Source of the DNA: Philodulcilactobacillus myokonensis
GTDB lineage: Bacteria; Bacillota; Bacilli; Lactobacillales; Lactobacillaceae
Direction: 5' to 3'
Length of the DNA stretch: 64,000 nucleotides
Assembly (NCBI RefSeq): GCF_027923585.1
Contig: NZ_BRPL01000002.1
Coordinates: 1,116,001 to 1,180,000 of the forward strand
Both the position numbers and the translations under genes were made by a program. How positions within the stretch are numbered: the first letter of the stretch is position 1; every line of letters starts with the position of its first letter. Below are positions 48,083 through 63,266 of the stretch, piece after piece. The notes below the pieces were generated by a model, which was given only the letters and a program-made list of their open reading frames with translations, was not told where the DNA came from and made no database searches.

Positions 48083-49540
48083 TTAATTATTTTTTTTAAC
48101 AACGATTGGTAATAAAATACCAACAGCAATTACTATTATACCAATCCATGCAAAATATGCAACCTCATTTACAGAATAAAGTTTAATAATTTGAGAATTA
48201 ATCGCCTGTCCAGCTGCATCTGCTAGAAACCATAAGGCTAGCATTTGAGATTTGTAAGCCTTCGGGGACAATTCCGTTGTAATTGATAATCCAATTGGTG
48301 AAATTAACATTTCACCAATTTCAATAATTGCCCAACTTCCAATTAACCAGAAAGGACTAATTTTAGAACTTAGGCCAAACAATAGTAACGGGATTACCAT
48401 CCATAAGAATGACAATCCTGTAAAAATCATTCCATATGAGAACATATGAGCTGCATTAGCTTTCCTTTTATTTTGATTCATTTTATTCCACACCATAATA
48501 AAAAATGGAGTGTATAATATGAAAAATAATGGATTTAATGATTGGTAAACAGATGCAGGTAACGTAAATCCTAAAATATGATTATCAGTTTGATTTTGAG
48601 CAAATAATGCTAGAATAACTGATCCCTGTTCTTCGATTCCCCAAAAAATTACAGCAACAATAAAGAATGGAATATATTTTAGGAGATTTCTGTGTTCTTG
48701 TTTTGAAATTTTGTTACTTAATAGCATTACAATAAAATAAATAATTGGCACAGCAATCACAAAAATACTAGATAGTGTAATTAAATTTTTAATATTTAAT
48801 TCATTCATTACTATCATTAAAGAAATAATTAAAACAAATCCGATTAAAAATAAAATTGTTTTAAAAATGATCTTTTTTACATCTTGAGGTTCAATTGGAT
48901 TAGTTGGATATAAATTATCACCATTAAAATTGTTTTTATTACTAAAATAATATTGGATTAACCCGATTAACATAGCAATAGCAGATAGTAAGAAGCCAAA
49001 GTGAAAATTAATTCGCATTCCTAATCCACCGACAATAATTGGAGCAAAAAAGGCCCCAACGTTAGTACTAAAAACAAAAATTGTAAAGCCGATTTCCCTT
49101 TGAAAACCACTGCTATCATATAAATTACCAACAATATTGGTAATATTAGGTCCAAATAAACCCGTCCCCATAATTATTAATACCATCGATAAAAAAAGGG
49201 TTTTAACGCCAAGGGGAAATGATAATAACAAATTCCCAAATAGTATTAAAATAGCTCCATAAAATACTGATTTTTGACTTCCAAGCATCCGATCACTAAC
49301 ATACCCACCAATAATATATGATAAATAAACTAACGATCCATAAATTGACATAATAGATGCAGCTGTTCCCTGTGAAAATCCTAAACCACCCTTAGCCAAT
49401 GAATAATACATATAAAATAAAATAATAGCTCGCATGCCATAATAACTAAAACGACTCCACATTTCAGTGTATGATAATGTCGATAACCCTTTTGGTTGAC
49501 CTAAAAAAGCATTTTTTAAATGACCAAAATATCTTCCCAA
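48083..49540 (-). CDS. dtpT: Di-/tripeptide proton symporter, POT family (DtpT-like)
   Basis: A 485-residue membrane protein with 12-14 hydrophobic segments. The N-terminal signature TEMWSRFSYYGMRAIILFYM (ExxERFxYYG type) and the PTR motif region FTIFVFSTNVGAFFAPIIVG identify a proton-coupled oligopeptide transporter. The start is TTG at 49538-49540, eight bases after GGAGG. It is inserted between two groups of tRNA genes on the same strand. With PepC it supplies amino acids from peptides. Confidence 0.93.
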   Translation of the reverse strand: MGRYFGHLKNAFLGQPKGLSTLSYTEMWSRFSYYGMRAIILFYMYYSLAKGGLGFSQGTAASIMSIYGSLVYLSYIIGGYVSDRMLGSQKSVFYGAILILFGNLLLSFPLGVKTLFLSMVLIIMGTGLFGPNITNIVGNLYDSSGFQREIGFTIFVFSTNVGAFFAPIIVGGLGMRINFHFGFLLSAIAMLIGLIQYYFSNKNNFNGDNLYPTNPIEPQDVKKIIFKTILFLIGFVLIISLMIVMNELNIKNLITLSSIFVIAVPIIYFIVMLLSNKISKQEHRNLLKYIPFFIVAVIFWGIEEQGSVILALFAQNQTDNHILGFTLPASVYQSLNPLFFILYTPFFIMVWNKMNQNKRKANAAHMFSYGMIFTGLSFLWMVIPLLLFGLSSKISPFWLIGSWAIIEIGEMLISPIGLSITTELSPKAYKSQMLALWFLADAAGQAINSQIIKLYSVNEVAYFAWIGIIVIAVGILLPIVVKKNN

Positions 49541-49635
49541 GAAAATTCCTCCATTTGTTTTTATCTAATAATTCACTCATCATCTTTTAATATATTAAAG
49601 TACTAATATTGTATATCTAATCGAAAATCTTCGCA

Positions 49636-49671
49636 ATAAAAAAAGGATTAGAATATTATCAATTCTAATCC
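49636..49671 (-). terminator. Terminator of the rRNA-tRNA operon
   Basis: Stem GGATTAGAATT / ATATTCTAATCC followed by T7 on the minus strand, eight bases after tRNA-Thr. Confidence 0.9.
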
Positions 49672-49679
49672 GAAACTAG

Positions 49680-49752
49680 TGCCGGCTACAGGATTTGAAC
49701 CTGTGACCCTCGGTTTACGATGCCGATGCTCTGCCAACTGAGCTAAGCCGGC
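49680..49752 (-). tRNA. tRNA-Thr(CGT)
   Basis: 73 bases; acceptor GCCGGCT/AGCCGGC, D-arm TAGCTCAGTTGGCAGAGC, anticodon loop ATCGTAA (CGT), T-loop TTCAAAT. The last pair of the anticodon stem is a C31-A39 mismatch. CCA not encoded. Confidence 0.93.
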
Positions 49753-49768
49753 ATTTAATTATAAAATA

Positions 49769-49840
49769 AGCGGAAGACGAGATTCGAACTCGCGACCCCC
49801 ACCATGGCAAGGTGATGTTCTACCACTGAACTACTTCCGC
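49769..49840 (-). tRNA. tRNA-Gly(GCC)
   Basis: 72 bases; acceptor GCGGAAG/CTTCCGC, anticodon loop CTTGCCA (GCC), T-loop TTCGAAT. CCA not encoded. Confidence 0.97.
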
Positions 49841-49857
49841 AAAATTAATACAATAAT

Positions 49858-49883
49858 AGAGTGCTAACAAACGCTAGCACTCT
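49858..49883 (-). repeat. Inverted repeat between tRNA-Asn and tRNA-Gly
   Basis: Perfect 9-bp arms AGAGTGCTA / TAGCACTCT around eight bases, inside the tRNA spacer. The T-run after it is poor, so it may be a processing or partial termination element. Confidence 0.6.
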
Positions 49884-49893
49884 AATTAAATAA

Positions 49894-49966
49894 CTCCGGC
49901 AGTCAGACTCGAACTGACGACAACCTGATTAACAGTCAGGTGCTCTACCAACTGAGCTATGCCGGA
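49894..49966 (-). tRNA. tRNA-Asn(GTT)
   Basis: 73 bases; acceptor TCCGGCA/TGCCGGA, anticodon loop CTGTTAA (GTT), T-loop TTCGAGT, discriminator G. Eight bases after 5S rRNA, so part of the rRNA transcript. Confidence 0.97.
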
Positions 49967-49975
49967 ATAAAATCG

Positions 49976-50091
49976 CGTGGCAACGTCCTATCTTCGCAAG
50001 GGGCGATCCCCCAACTATTTTTGGCGTTTAGAAGCTTAACTGCTGTGTTCGGCATGGTTACAGGTGTATCCTTCTAGCTATCGCCACCACA
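49976..50091 (-). rRNA. rrf: 5S ribosomal RNA
   Basis: About 116 bases; begins GTGTGGTGGCGATAGC and ends GTTGCCACGC, with CCATGCCGAACACAGCAGTT in the middle. Ends estimated from pairing of the terminal helix. Confidence 0.95.
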
Positions 50092-50167
50092 CTATTTAAT
50101 TGTTCAGAGAACTTCGTTCTCTCAAAACTAGCTAATATTAATTCCTAACTTCAACCGTTCCACCTTT

Positions 50168-53084
<2,917 letters not shown>

Positions 53085-53254
53085 TGCCACTACGTGGCAC
53101 TTTTGGTTAATTGAGTAATTACGAAAATATATTTATTGAACTCAAAATAACACGGTGTTCTCGGTTGAAATTGAATAATTATATAAATTATCAATTCAAT
53201 AGAAATTAATATTATCTAGTTTTCAAAGAACAAAGTATGACAATGAAATGTCAA

Positions 53255-53327
53255 TGGAGAATAACGGGTTCGAACCGTTGACCTCCTGCTTGCAAAGCAG
53301 GTGCTCTCCCAACTGAGCTAATTCCCC
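53255..53327 (-). tRNA. tRNA-Ala(TGC)
   Basis: 73 bases in the ribosomal spacer; D-arm TAGCTCAGTTGGGAGAGC, anticodon loop TTTGCAA (TGC), T-loop TTCGAAC. CCA not encoded. Confidence 0.97.
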
Positions 53328-53350
53328 AATATTACGGTCAGACCGTTAAA

Positions 53351-53424
53351 TGGGCCTAGCTGGACTCGAACCATCGACCTCACGCTTATCAGGCGTGCGC
53401 TCTGACCAACTGAGCTATAGGCCC
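53351..53424 (-). tRNA. tRNA-Ile(GAT)
   Basis: 74 bases in the ribosomal spacer; acceptor GGGCCTA/TAGGCCC, anticodon loop CTGATAA (GAT), T-loop TTCGAGT. CCA not encoded. Confidence 0.97.
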
Positions 53425-53499
53425 AACAAAACGCGATGCCAGTAGGCCTCTCAAAACTAAACAAGACATTTGCACAACATGTGTAAGTTTCCGAATTAA

Positions 53500-55082
<1,583 letters not shown>

Positions 55083-55384
55083 AAAAATGAAAAGTTTAAT
55101 ACAAAGCTCTTCTTAAAATAATTAAGAACGAATTAACTTCGTTCGCATAAGTTTGTTTGTTTTATATAAATATAAAACACCTTACACATCTTAGGTTGTT
55201 TAAATATCTTGTTCAGTTTTCAAAGACCTACTTTTTATTGTTGCATCTCTGCAACGCAACATTAATTATCATATCATCAGGTAATTAAAATGTCAACAGC
55301 AAATTAATATATTTTCTAAAAACAAGCTGTTAAATTAGTGCTCCTTAACGGAACATTTATTACTATACCGTGAATTAAATTATC
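55083..55384 (-). promoter_or_regulatory. rRNA leader with boxA and the second promoter
   Basis: No gene here. On the minus strand the leader carries a boxA-like antitermination site GGTCTTTGAAAAC (55216-55228), a small hairpin TTGCGTTGCAGAGATGCAA near 55245, and the downstream promoter P2. The remainder is AT-rich leader pairing with the region after 16S for RNase III processing (inferred). Confidence 0.7.
55268..55296 (-). promoter_or_regulatory. rRNA promoter P2
   Basis: TTGACA (55291-55296), 17-base spacer, TATGAT (55268-55273) on the minus strand. Confidence 0.93.
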
Positions 55385-55390
55385 TGTCAA
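55362..55390 (-). promoter_or_regulatory. rRNA promoter P1
   Basis: TTGACA (55385-55390), 17-base spacer, TATAGT (55362-55367) on the minus strand, 94 bases upstream of P2. Confidence 0.93.
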
Positions 55391-55423
55391 CAGTATTTTC
55401 AAAAAATTCCAATTATGTATTAA

Positions 55424-55457
55424 AAAACTTCATCCCCTAATCAAGGAACGAAGTTTT
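55424..55457 (-). terminator. lysS terminator
   Basis: Stem AAAACTTC-T-CC / GG-A-GAAGTTTT followed by TTAATAC; it separates lysS from the rRNA promoters. Confidence 0.75.
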
Positions 55458-55461
55458 AAAT

Positions 55462-56985
<1,524 letters not shown>

Positions 56986-57033
56986 TTAGCATAATATATA
57001 ATTTAACTAAATTCTTGATAAAAACAAGAAATT

Positions 57034-57058
57034 TAAAAATCATATTGAATGATTTTTT
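57034..57058 (-). terminator. Weak terminator after dusB
   Basis: Stem AAAATCAT / ATGATTTT with a five-base loop, A/T only at the base, between dusB and lysS. Confidence 0.4.
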
Positions 57059-57113
57059 AGTTTATATTATTCAAGACATTTTAATTATAGCATGAACATT
57101 AATTAATTAGTAA

Positions 57114-58124
57114 TTAATTCCAATTTGCTTTTCTTGCTTCCCTCACATGTGTTTTTTCAATAAATTGATCAAAAATATCATTCATTTCCTGCTCAGTATC
57201 AGCATCATTTAAGGCAGCTCTTGTTCTTGCGGAATGAGAAATCCCCTTTAGATAATAAGCAGCTTGGCCCCTAAAGACCCTGGGTCCCATAAAGGATCCC
57301 TTAACACCAACCAGTCGATGCAAGTGTTCCCTAGCAACGTTAATTTTTTCTTCTAAACTTGGGTCAGGTAATTTGTCACCAGTTGCTAAATAGTGTGAAG
57401 TTTGTTTTAACATCCAAGGATTACCTTCAACAGCCCTGGCAATCATAACACCGTCTGCACCAACATCATCAATCATCTTTTTAGCGTCCTCTGGTGTTTT
57501 TACATCGCCATTTCCAATAAATGGAATCGTTAGGTGTTTAGCAACATTCTTTAAAATATTCCAGTTAGCATGGCCCCTGTAATACTGTTCTCTAGTTCTT
57601 CCATGCATTGCAACTGCGGAAGCACCACCAGCTTGAGCAGCCAATGCATTATCAACTGCATAAAGGTGGTCATCATCCCAACCAGTTCTCATTTTAACGG
57701 TAATTGGAAGATCAACTTTAGAAGTAACGTATGAAACCATATCGTAGATTTTATCAGGATCAAGTAACCATCTAGATCCAGCACCAGTTTTAACAACTTT
57801 ATTAACTGGACATCCCATATTGATATCAATGATATCAACGTTAGTGTTCTTCTCAATATATTGAGCAGCTTGAGCCAGCGTTTCTTTACTATTACCAAAA
57901 ATTTGCATGCTCATTGGGTGTTCCCTTGGATCAACTTGCATCATCTTTAATGTTTTCTTATTCCGATAGATAATTCCACGATCAGAGATCATTTCACATA
58001 CCACTAATCCAGCACCAAATTCTTTGCAAATCATCCGAAAAGCTGGATTAGTCACTCCGGCCATTGGTGCAACAATAACACGGTTAGGGATTTTAACATT
58101 GCCAATCTTAAATTGTGGTTTCAA
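57114..58124 (-). CDS. dusB: tRNA-dihydrouridine synthase DusB
   Basis: FMN enzyme of 336 residues that reduces uridines in the tRNA D-loop. TIM barrel with VIVAPMAGVTNPAFR, the catalytic Cys in INMGCPVNKVVKTGAGSRWL, HGRTREQYYRGHANW and IGNGDVKTPEDAKKM. The start is TTG at 58122-58124 behind GGGGTGA. In line with hslO, lysS and ftsH, as in Bacillus. Confidence 0.95.
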   Translation of the reverse strand: MKPQFKIGNVKIPNRVIVAPMAGVTNPAFRMICKEFGAGLVVCEMISDRGIIYRNKKTLKMMQVDPREHPMSMQIFGNSKETLAQAAQYIEKNTNVDIIDINMGCPVNKVVKTGAGSRWLLDPDKIYDMVSYVTSKVDLPITVKMRTGWDDDHLYAVDNALAAQAGGASAVAMHGRTREQYYRGHANWNILKNVAKHLTIPFIGNGDVKTPEDAKKMIDDVGADGVMIARAVEGNPWMLKQTSHYLATGDKLPDPSLEEKINVAREHLHRLVGVKGSFMGPRVFRGQAAYYLKGISHSARTRAALNDADTEQEMNDIFDQFIEKTHVREARKANWN

Positions 58125-58138
58125 ATCAATTCACCCCT

Positions 58139-59044
58139 TTATTTATGCTTCTTACTATCGGCCAAAATTAAAATGGCTTTTAATTCATCTTCACTATAAT
58201 GATAGTGATTTCCACAAAAATTACATGTAACATCAGCACCATGATCTTCATTGATCATTTGTTTAATATCATTAGGATTCAATCCAGCAATGTCATTAGC
58301 AAATCTCTTTTTAGAACAGTTACATTTAAACTGAGTCGGTGTTTTTGATAAAATTTTAGTATTTTTGCTCCCTAAAATTTGTTTTAAAATATCCGCTGGT
58401 GTTTGATTATTCGACATTAATTTCGAAATACCAGGCATCATTTTTAAATGATTTTCTAATTTTTCAATGGCATCTCCAGATGCACCTGGCATTTTTTGGA
58501 CTAAATAACCACCGGCATATTCAACGGAACCATCTTGGTTTAATTTAACTGAAACGTCAATGGCAGACGGAATTTGTTCAGATTGAGCAAGGTAGTATGT
58601 GAAATCGTCCCCGATTTGTCCAGAAACTAATTCAACATTACTAGTATATGGTTCATCACCACCTTGACTCTTAATTACCTGCATATAACCATTTTTACCA
58701 ACGACTTTACCAACGTCAATGTTACCATTTGAATCAGAAGTTACCTTAGCTTTTGGATGTTGAATATATCCCTTTACATTGCCATTAGCATCTGCATCAA
58801 TGATAATTAAACCGACGGGACCCCTTCCATCAATCTTAATTGTCATAGTTTCCCGTCCTTTAATGACTGATGATGAAAGTAAAACCCCGCCAATTAAACT
58901 ACGTCCTAAGGCTTCAGTCACAGCATCAGAAGTATGATGCCTTCTTTTTGCTTCCGAAACAATATTAGTTGCATCGATTGAATAAGCCCTAAACATTCCA
59001 TCATTACTAATACTTTTTACTAAGTGGTCATGCTTATTTGTCAT
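58139..59044 (-). CDS. hslO: Redox-regulated chaperone Hsp33
   Basis: A 301-residue holdase activated by oxidation. The N-terminal domain has GRSLIGGVLLSSSVIKG and the C-terminal redox switch keeps all four zinc cysteines: CNCSKKRF (C-x-C) and CNFCG (C-x-x-C). It starts at ATG behind AGGAGG and stands 14 bases before dusB. Confidence 0.97.
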   Translation of the reverse strand: MTNKHDHLVKSISNDGMFRAYSIDATNIVSEAKRRHHTSDAVTEALGRSLIGGVLLSSSVIKGRETMTIKIDGRGPVGLIIIDADANGNVKGYIQHPKAKVTSDSNGNIDVGKVVGKNGYMQVIKSQGGDEPYTSNVELVSGQIGDDFTYYLAQSEQIPSAIDVSVKLNQDGSVEYAGGYLVQKMPGASGDAIEKLENHLKMMPGISKLMSNNQTPADILKQILGSKNTKILSKTPTQFKCNCSKKRFANDIAGLNPNDIKQMINEDHGADVTCNFCGNHYHYSEDELKAILILADSKKHK

Positions 59045-59067
59045 AAAAATCCTCCTATTTGAACTTC

Positions 59068-59104
59068 AAAAAAACGTGAGTGAAAATCCACCCACGTTTT
59101 TTTA
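59068..59104 (-). terminator. ftsH terminator
   Basis: Stem AAAAAACGTGgGTG / CACtCACGTTTTTT with a six-base loop, then T-run, between ftsH and hslO. Confidence 0.9.
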
Positions 59105-59118
59105 TTAATCTAAAAATA

Positions 59119-61152
59119 TTATTCGAAATGATTATCATTATCATGATGATTTTCATCATCAGAATGATTTTCCGAATCATGATTTTGTTTCTTTTCAGAT
59201 TCACGTTTTTCTAAAGCTTTTTTAGATTCCTCATAAGTAGCAGCATCATGTTCACTTGGAAATTCTGTTGAATTCTTATCAGGCATCTTACCAGTCTTAT
59301 ACAAACTCATAATTTGAGCAGCATTCAAAGTTTCATACTTCAATAATGCTTTTGCAATTACTTGGTGCTGTTCACGATGGGTTTCAATAATATGTCTAGC
59401 TTCTTTATGAGCTTCATCAATCATGCGTTTAACTTCAGAATCAATCTCTCTGGCTGTTTGTTCAGAATACTTAGGCTGAGCATAAGGCTGAGATGGATCT
59501 TCTAAAATAACATCACCTAATTTATCACTCATTCCATATTGGGTAATCATAGTTCTTGCAAGCTTAGTGGCTTGTAAGAAATCATTTGAAGCACCAGATG
59601 AAATTGAATGGAAAATCAATTCTTCAGCACTTCTTCCACCCATTAAACCAGCAAGTTGCTCCATTGCATTATGCTTAGAAAGCAACTTTTGATCCTCTTT
59701 TGGAAGCATGATTGCATATCCGCCAGCTCGACCACGCGGTACAATTGTTACTTTATGAACAACCCTAGCATCATTTAGAACTAGTCCAACAATGGTATGA
59801 CCAGCTTCATGATTAGCAACAATTTCCTGTTCATGTGGGTTAACAACGGCATCCTTTTTGGCTGGTCCAGCGATAACACGATCTTCAGCTTCATCTAACT
59901 CTGAAGAACCAATCTGTTTCTTGCCTCGACGGGCAGCTAATAAAGCAGCTTCATTAAGTAAGTTAGCTAAATCAGCACCTACGAACCCAGGAGTTTGCCT
60001 TGCAATTTCTTTGAAATCAATTCCAGGTGCAAATGGCTTGCCCTTAGAATGAACCTTTAAAATTGCTTCACGCCCACGGACATCAGGTCTACCAACTAAT
60101 ACTTTTCGATCAAAACGACCGGGTCTAGTTAAAGCAGGATCTAAAACATCCGCACGGTTGGTAGCAGCAATGACGATGACACCTTCATTACCACTAAAAC
60201 CATCCATTTCAACTAGTAATTGGTTTAAGGTTTGTTCACGTTCATCGTGTCCGCCACCAACACCAGATCCACGCTTTCTACCAACGGCATCAATTTCATC
60301 AATGAAGATAATTGCAGGCGAATTCTTCTTAGCTTGTTTGAATAAATCACGAACACGGCTAGCTCCAACACCTACAAACATCTGAACGAAATCAGATCCT
60401 GAAATAGAGTAAAATGGAACGTTTGATTCACCAGCAACTGCCTTAGCAAGCAAAGTTTTACCAGTACCAGGAGGTCCTTCTAAAAGCACACCTTTTGGTA
60501 TCTTCGCTCCAAGTGACGTATATTTCTTTGGATTCTTCAAGAATTCAACAACTTCAACAAGTTCTTGCTTTTCAGCTTCTTCACCAGCAACGTCAGCAAA
60601 TCTAACTTTACTAGTTGATGGTTTAGCGGTTGATTTACCAAATTTCATAATACCACCGCCAGTGCCACCACTACCGGCTCGATTCATCATCATATAGAAG
60701 AAGAAAATGAAGATAATTAACGGTAGAACGTATACTAATAGGTTAATCCAAAAACTATTTGATTCAGCTGACTGAACATTCATTTTAGCGTTATTGGATT
60801 TAGCATCATTAGTAATTTCATTAACTGTTGAATTATTCTTTAAAACGGTCGTTGAAAAGTTATTAACTTTGGCAGTTTTGCTGGATCCAATGAATGAAAT
60901 GTTATTTGTTTTGATTTCATGGGCATTTCGATAAGAACCAGAAATTTTATAAACCCCACCAGAAGGTTGGATAGAGAAATTTTTAACCTGGCCAGTCTTT
61001 AATTCACGCACAAATTGACTAGCTTGAAGCCTTTCTGTTTGAGCAGAATTACCATTTCCCTTTAAGACAAAAAGAGCTCCCATTAAGACTAGTGCAATCA
61101 CGACATAAAATAGACTACTCTTAAAAAGCCCATTCTTTCGATGATTATTCAT
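59119..61152 (-). CDS. ftsH: ATP-dependent zinc metalloprotease FtsH
   Basis: A membrane AAA+ protease of 677 residues that degrades misfolded membrane proteins. Two membrane helices (about 12-30 and 133-158) flank an external domain. The AAA module has Walker [13 protein letters not shown], Walker [14 protein letters not shown] and [13 protein letters not shown]; the protease site is HEAGH (about residue 425). The last 25 residues are rich in His, Asp, Asn and Glu. It starts after GGAGG and follows hpt, as in the tilS-hpt-ftsH order. Confidence 0.98.
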   Translation of the reverse strand: MNNHRKNGLFKSSLFYVVIALVLMGALFVLKGNGNSAQTERLQASQFVRELKTGQVKNFSIQPSGGVYKISGSYRNAHEIKTNNISFIGSSKTAKVNNFSTTVLKNNSTVNEITNDAKSNNAKMNVQSAESNSFWINLLVYVLPLIIFIFFFYMMMNRAGSGGTGGGIMKFGKSTAKPSTSKVRFADVAGEEAEKQELVEVVEFLKNPKKYTSLGAKIPKGVLLEGPPGTGKTLLAKAVAGESNVPFYSISGSDFVQMFVGVGASRVRDLFKQAKKNSPAIIFIDEIDAVGRKRGSGVGGGHDEREQTLNQLLVEMDGFSGNEGVIVIAATNRADVLDPALTRPGRFDRKVLVGRPDVRGREAILKVHSKGKPFAPGIDFKEIARQTPGFVGADLANLLNEAALLAARRGKKQIGSSELDEAEDRVIAGPAKKDAVVNPHEQEIVANHEAGHTIVGLVLNDARVVHKVTIVPRGRAGGYAIMLPKEDQKLLSKHNAMEQLAGLMGGRSAEELIFHSISSGASNDFLQATKLARTMITQYGMSDKLGDVILEDPSQPYAQPKYSEQTAREIDSEVKRMIDEAHKEARHIIETHREQHQVIAKALLKYETLNAAQIMSLYKTGKMPDKNSTEFPSEHDAATYEESKKALEKRESEKKQNHDSENHSDDENHHDNDNHFE

Positions 61153-61250
61153 TTATTGCCTCCTAACATCATAATAAACTAACGCTAATTATATCACGAC
61201 AAACGTCAATATTTAATAAAAAGGTTTAAAATGATGAAGAAAATTTAATT

Positions 61251-61796
61251 TTAATTAAGGTTGGAATAAACTCTTGGCTTCAATACTCCAACGTATGGTA
61301 AGTTACGGTATTCTTCTTTATAATCCATCCCGTAGCCAACAACGAATTCATTTGGGACCTTTAAGCCAACATAGTCTGCTTTAACATCCACTAAGCGACC
61401 CTCTGGTTTATCCATTAATGTACAAACATGAATCGAATTTGCTCCACGATCCATTAATAAATTCTTTAAATATTTTAAAGTTCTTCCAGTATCAATGATA
61501 TCTTCAATAAAAAGAACGTTGCGGCCTTTTACATCGGTATCAATATCTTTAACTAGTTTAACGTTTCCAGATGATTTGGTTCCACCACCGTAGCTAGAAA
61601 CATCAATGAAATCAATATCCATATAAATATCCATATTACGGATTAAATCGGTCATGAAAACAATGGCACCTTTTAAAACGCCAATTACTAGCGGTTTTTT
61701 ACCGGCATATTGTTTAGCAATTTTTTGACCAAGTTTTTGACAAGTTTTCTTTATATCTTCCTTGCTATAAAGAACTTTTTCAATATCATTATTCAT
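61251..61796 (-). CDS. hpt: Hypoxanthine phosphoribosyltransferase
   Basis: Salvages hypoxanthine or guanine to IMP or GMP. The 181-residue protein has the PRPP motif [17 protein letters not shown] near residues 95-111, [17 protein letters not shown] and [20 protein letters not shown]. Between tilS and ftsH, the conserved place. Confidence 0.97.
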   Translation of the reverse strand: MNNDIEKVLYSKEDIKKTCQKLGQKIAKQYAGKKPLVIGVLKGAIVFMTDLIRNMDIYMDIDFIDVSSYGGGTKSSGNVKLVKDIDTDVKGRNVLFIEDIIDTGRTLKYLKNLLMDRGANSIHVCTLMDKPEGRLVDVKADYVGLKVPNEFVVGYGMDYKEEYRNLPYVGVLKPRVYSNLN

Positions 61797-61823
61797 AAAT
61801 TTCTCCCCTTCAAATCAATCTAA

Positions 61824-63203
61824 TTAAAAACCTAAAATGAATGTATATTGATGAGCTTTAGGATTATTTGAAAATCCTGAAGCTTCTTTATACCCTAATA
61901 ATGCTAAAACACGATTTGAATGGGTAGTTAAAACAAGTGCCGATTCTCGATCCTCGTTTTTAACTTTTTGGTCAATCAAAATTCGCCTAATCTTTTGATG
62001 ACCACCATTCTTCAATCGAATTACATCTCCATAATGCCATTTTCGCACTACTAATGGCAAATCTGAAGGTGCTAAGCTAAAAACTTTTTGACGCTTTCCA
62101 TGGTACTTTAAGCAATTATGGTTAAAAATACCAAATTTAATATTATTGATCTTAGCTACTTGATTTATTTTTAATTGAAACGGCTTCAATTCAGCATGCT
62201 TCTTTGAACGATTCTTTAAAAAAGTATTAACTGACATAATTTGTAAAACTTGATAACTTTTTTTAATTAAAATCTGATTATTTTGAATTGTTGCCTGCGG
62301 TTTTCCTTTGTTATTAATAATTTCTAATAACTCTGAAAAAATATGTGAAGAAATTACAATCCCACTGAAATAATGATGAAAAATTAGTTTAATCAATTCC
62401 AACTGCAGATCAAATGGTTCTTGGCAAATTAAATTCAGATTCCATTTACCCAGGTGGCCATCCCAAAATAAAAGGATTTGATCTAATTGATGATTCATTA
62501 AAACGGTATTAGCATTAATTAAATCATTTAGTTGTTCAGCATATTCACTAATGTGATCCAAAACAGCAGGATTTTCTTTCATCATTCGCGGTAATAAAAT
62601 GTGACGCATTCGGTTACGCATCATTTTTAATGAGTGGTTGGTTACATCTTCATACCATTTAATATGATGCTTTTTAGCAAATTGCTTTAAAAGCGACTTA
62701 GGATACCCAAGCAATGGTCGCACTAAAATTCCTTGATAAAATTTTCTTTTAGATCGAATCCCAATTAACTGGGAAATATCGCCACCACGAATTAATTTCA
62801 TCATAAATGTTTCAGCCTGATCATTTTGATGGTGAGCAGTTATAATTACTCTTGAATGGTGCTTATCCATCACAGTTTTAAAAAAATGATAACGAAAATT
62901 CCTCGCAGCATTTTCAACCCCTGAAGCTGGATGATATTTTTTAGGCCATCTAGCAACTTCTAGATTTAAATGATGTTGATTACAATATTTTTTTAAATAA
63001 CGTTCTTCTAATTCGCTTGCAGACCTTAACTCGTGGTTAACGTGAGCAACGATAATTTGTGGTTTCCTTATTGATAGATGTTCAATCATATAAAGTAGTG
63101 TCATTGAATCAACACCGCTTGATACCGCAATTACCACTGGTTCATTAGCTTGCCACCATTTTTTTCGGTTAACATTGCTAGCAAATGATTTAAGTAAATT
63201 CAA
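61824..63203 (-). CDS. tilS: tRNA(Ile)-lysidine synthetase TilS
   Basis: Adds lysine to C34 of tRNA-Ile(CAU), changing its reading from AUG to AUA. The 459-residue protein has the PP-loop near residue 29, written SSGVDSMTL instead of the usual SGGxDS, and HVNHELRSASELEE, ITAHHQNDQAETFMMKLIRG and the C-terminal domains with FSNNPKAHQYTFILGF. The start is TTG at 63201-63203 with AAGGGG 11 bases upstream. The gene should be essential, so the PP-loop change is probably tolerated. Confidence 0.94.
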   Translation of the reverse strand: MNLLKSFASNVNRKKWWQANEPVVIAVSSGVDSMTLLYMIEHLSIRKPQIIVAHVNHELRSASELEERYLKKYCNQHHLNLEVARWPKKYHPASGVENAARNFRYHFFKTVMDKHHSRVIITAHHQNDQAETFMMKLIRGGDISQLIGIRSKRKFYQGILVRPLLGYPKSLLKQFAKKHHIKWYEDVTNHSLKMMRNRMRHILLPRMMKENPAVLDHISEYAEQLNDLINANTVLMNHQLDQILLFWDGHLGKWNLNLICQEPFDLQLELIKLIFHHYFSGIVISSHIFSELLEIINNKGKPQATIQNNQILIKKSYQVLQIMSVNTFLKNRSKKHAELKPFQLKINQVAKINNIKFGIFNHNCLKYHGKRQKVFSLAPSDLPLVVRKWHYGDVIRLKNGGHQKIRRILIDQKVKNEDRESALVLTTHSNRVLALLGYKEASGFSNNPKAHQYTFILGF

Positions 63204-63225
63204 AGTACCGAATCCCCTTAAAAAT

Positions 63226-63262
63226 AAAATGATTAAGGCCCATTAAGACCCTAATCATTTTT
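63226..63262 (-). terminator. Terminator after the S1-domain gene
   Basis: Stem AAATGATTAgGG / CCtTAATCATTT followed by TATTTTTA on the minus strand, before tilS. Confidence 0.75.
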
Positions 63263-63266
63263 TATT

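Noticed and set aside
49858-49883. A second CIRCE operator
   Set aside because: The half-sites are in the opposite order to CIRCE and the place is within an rRNA/tRNA transcript, not at a promoter.
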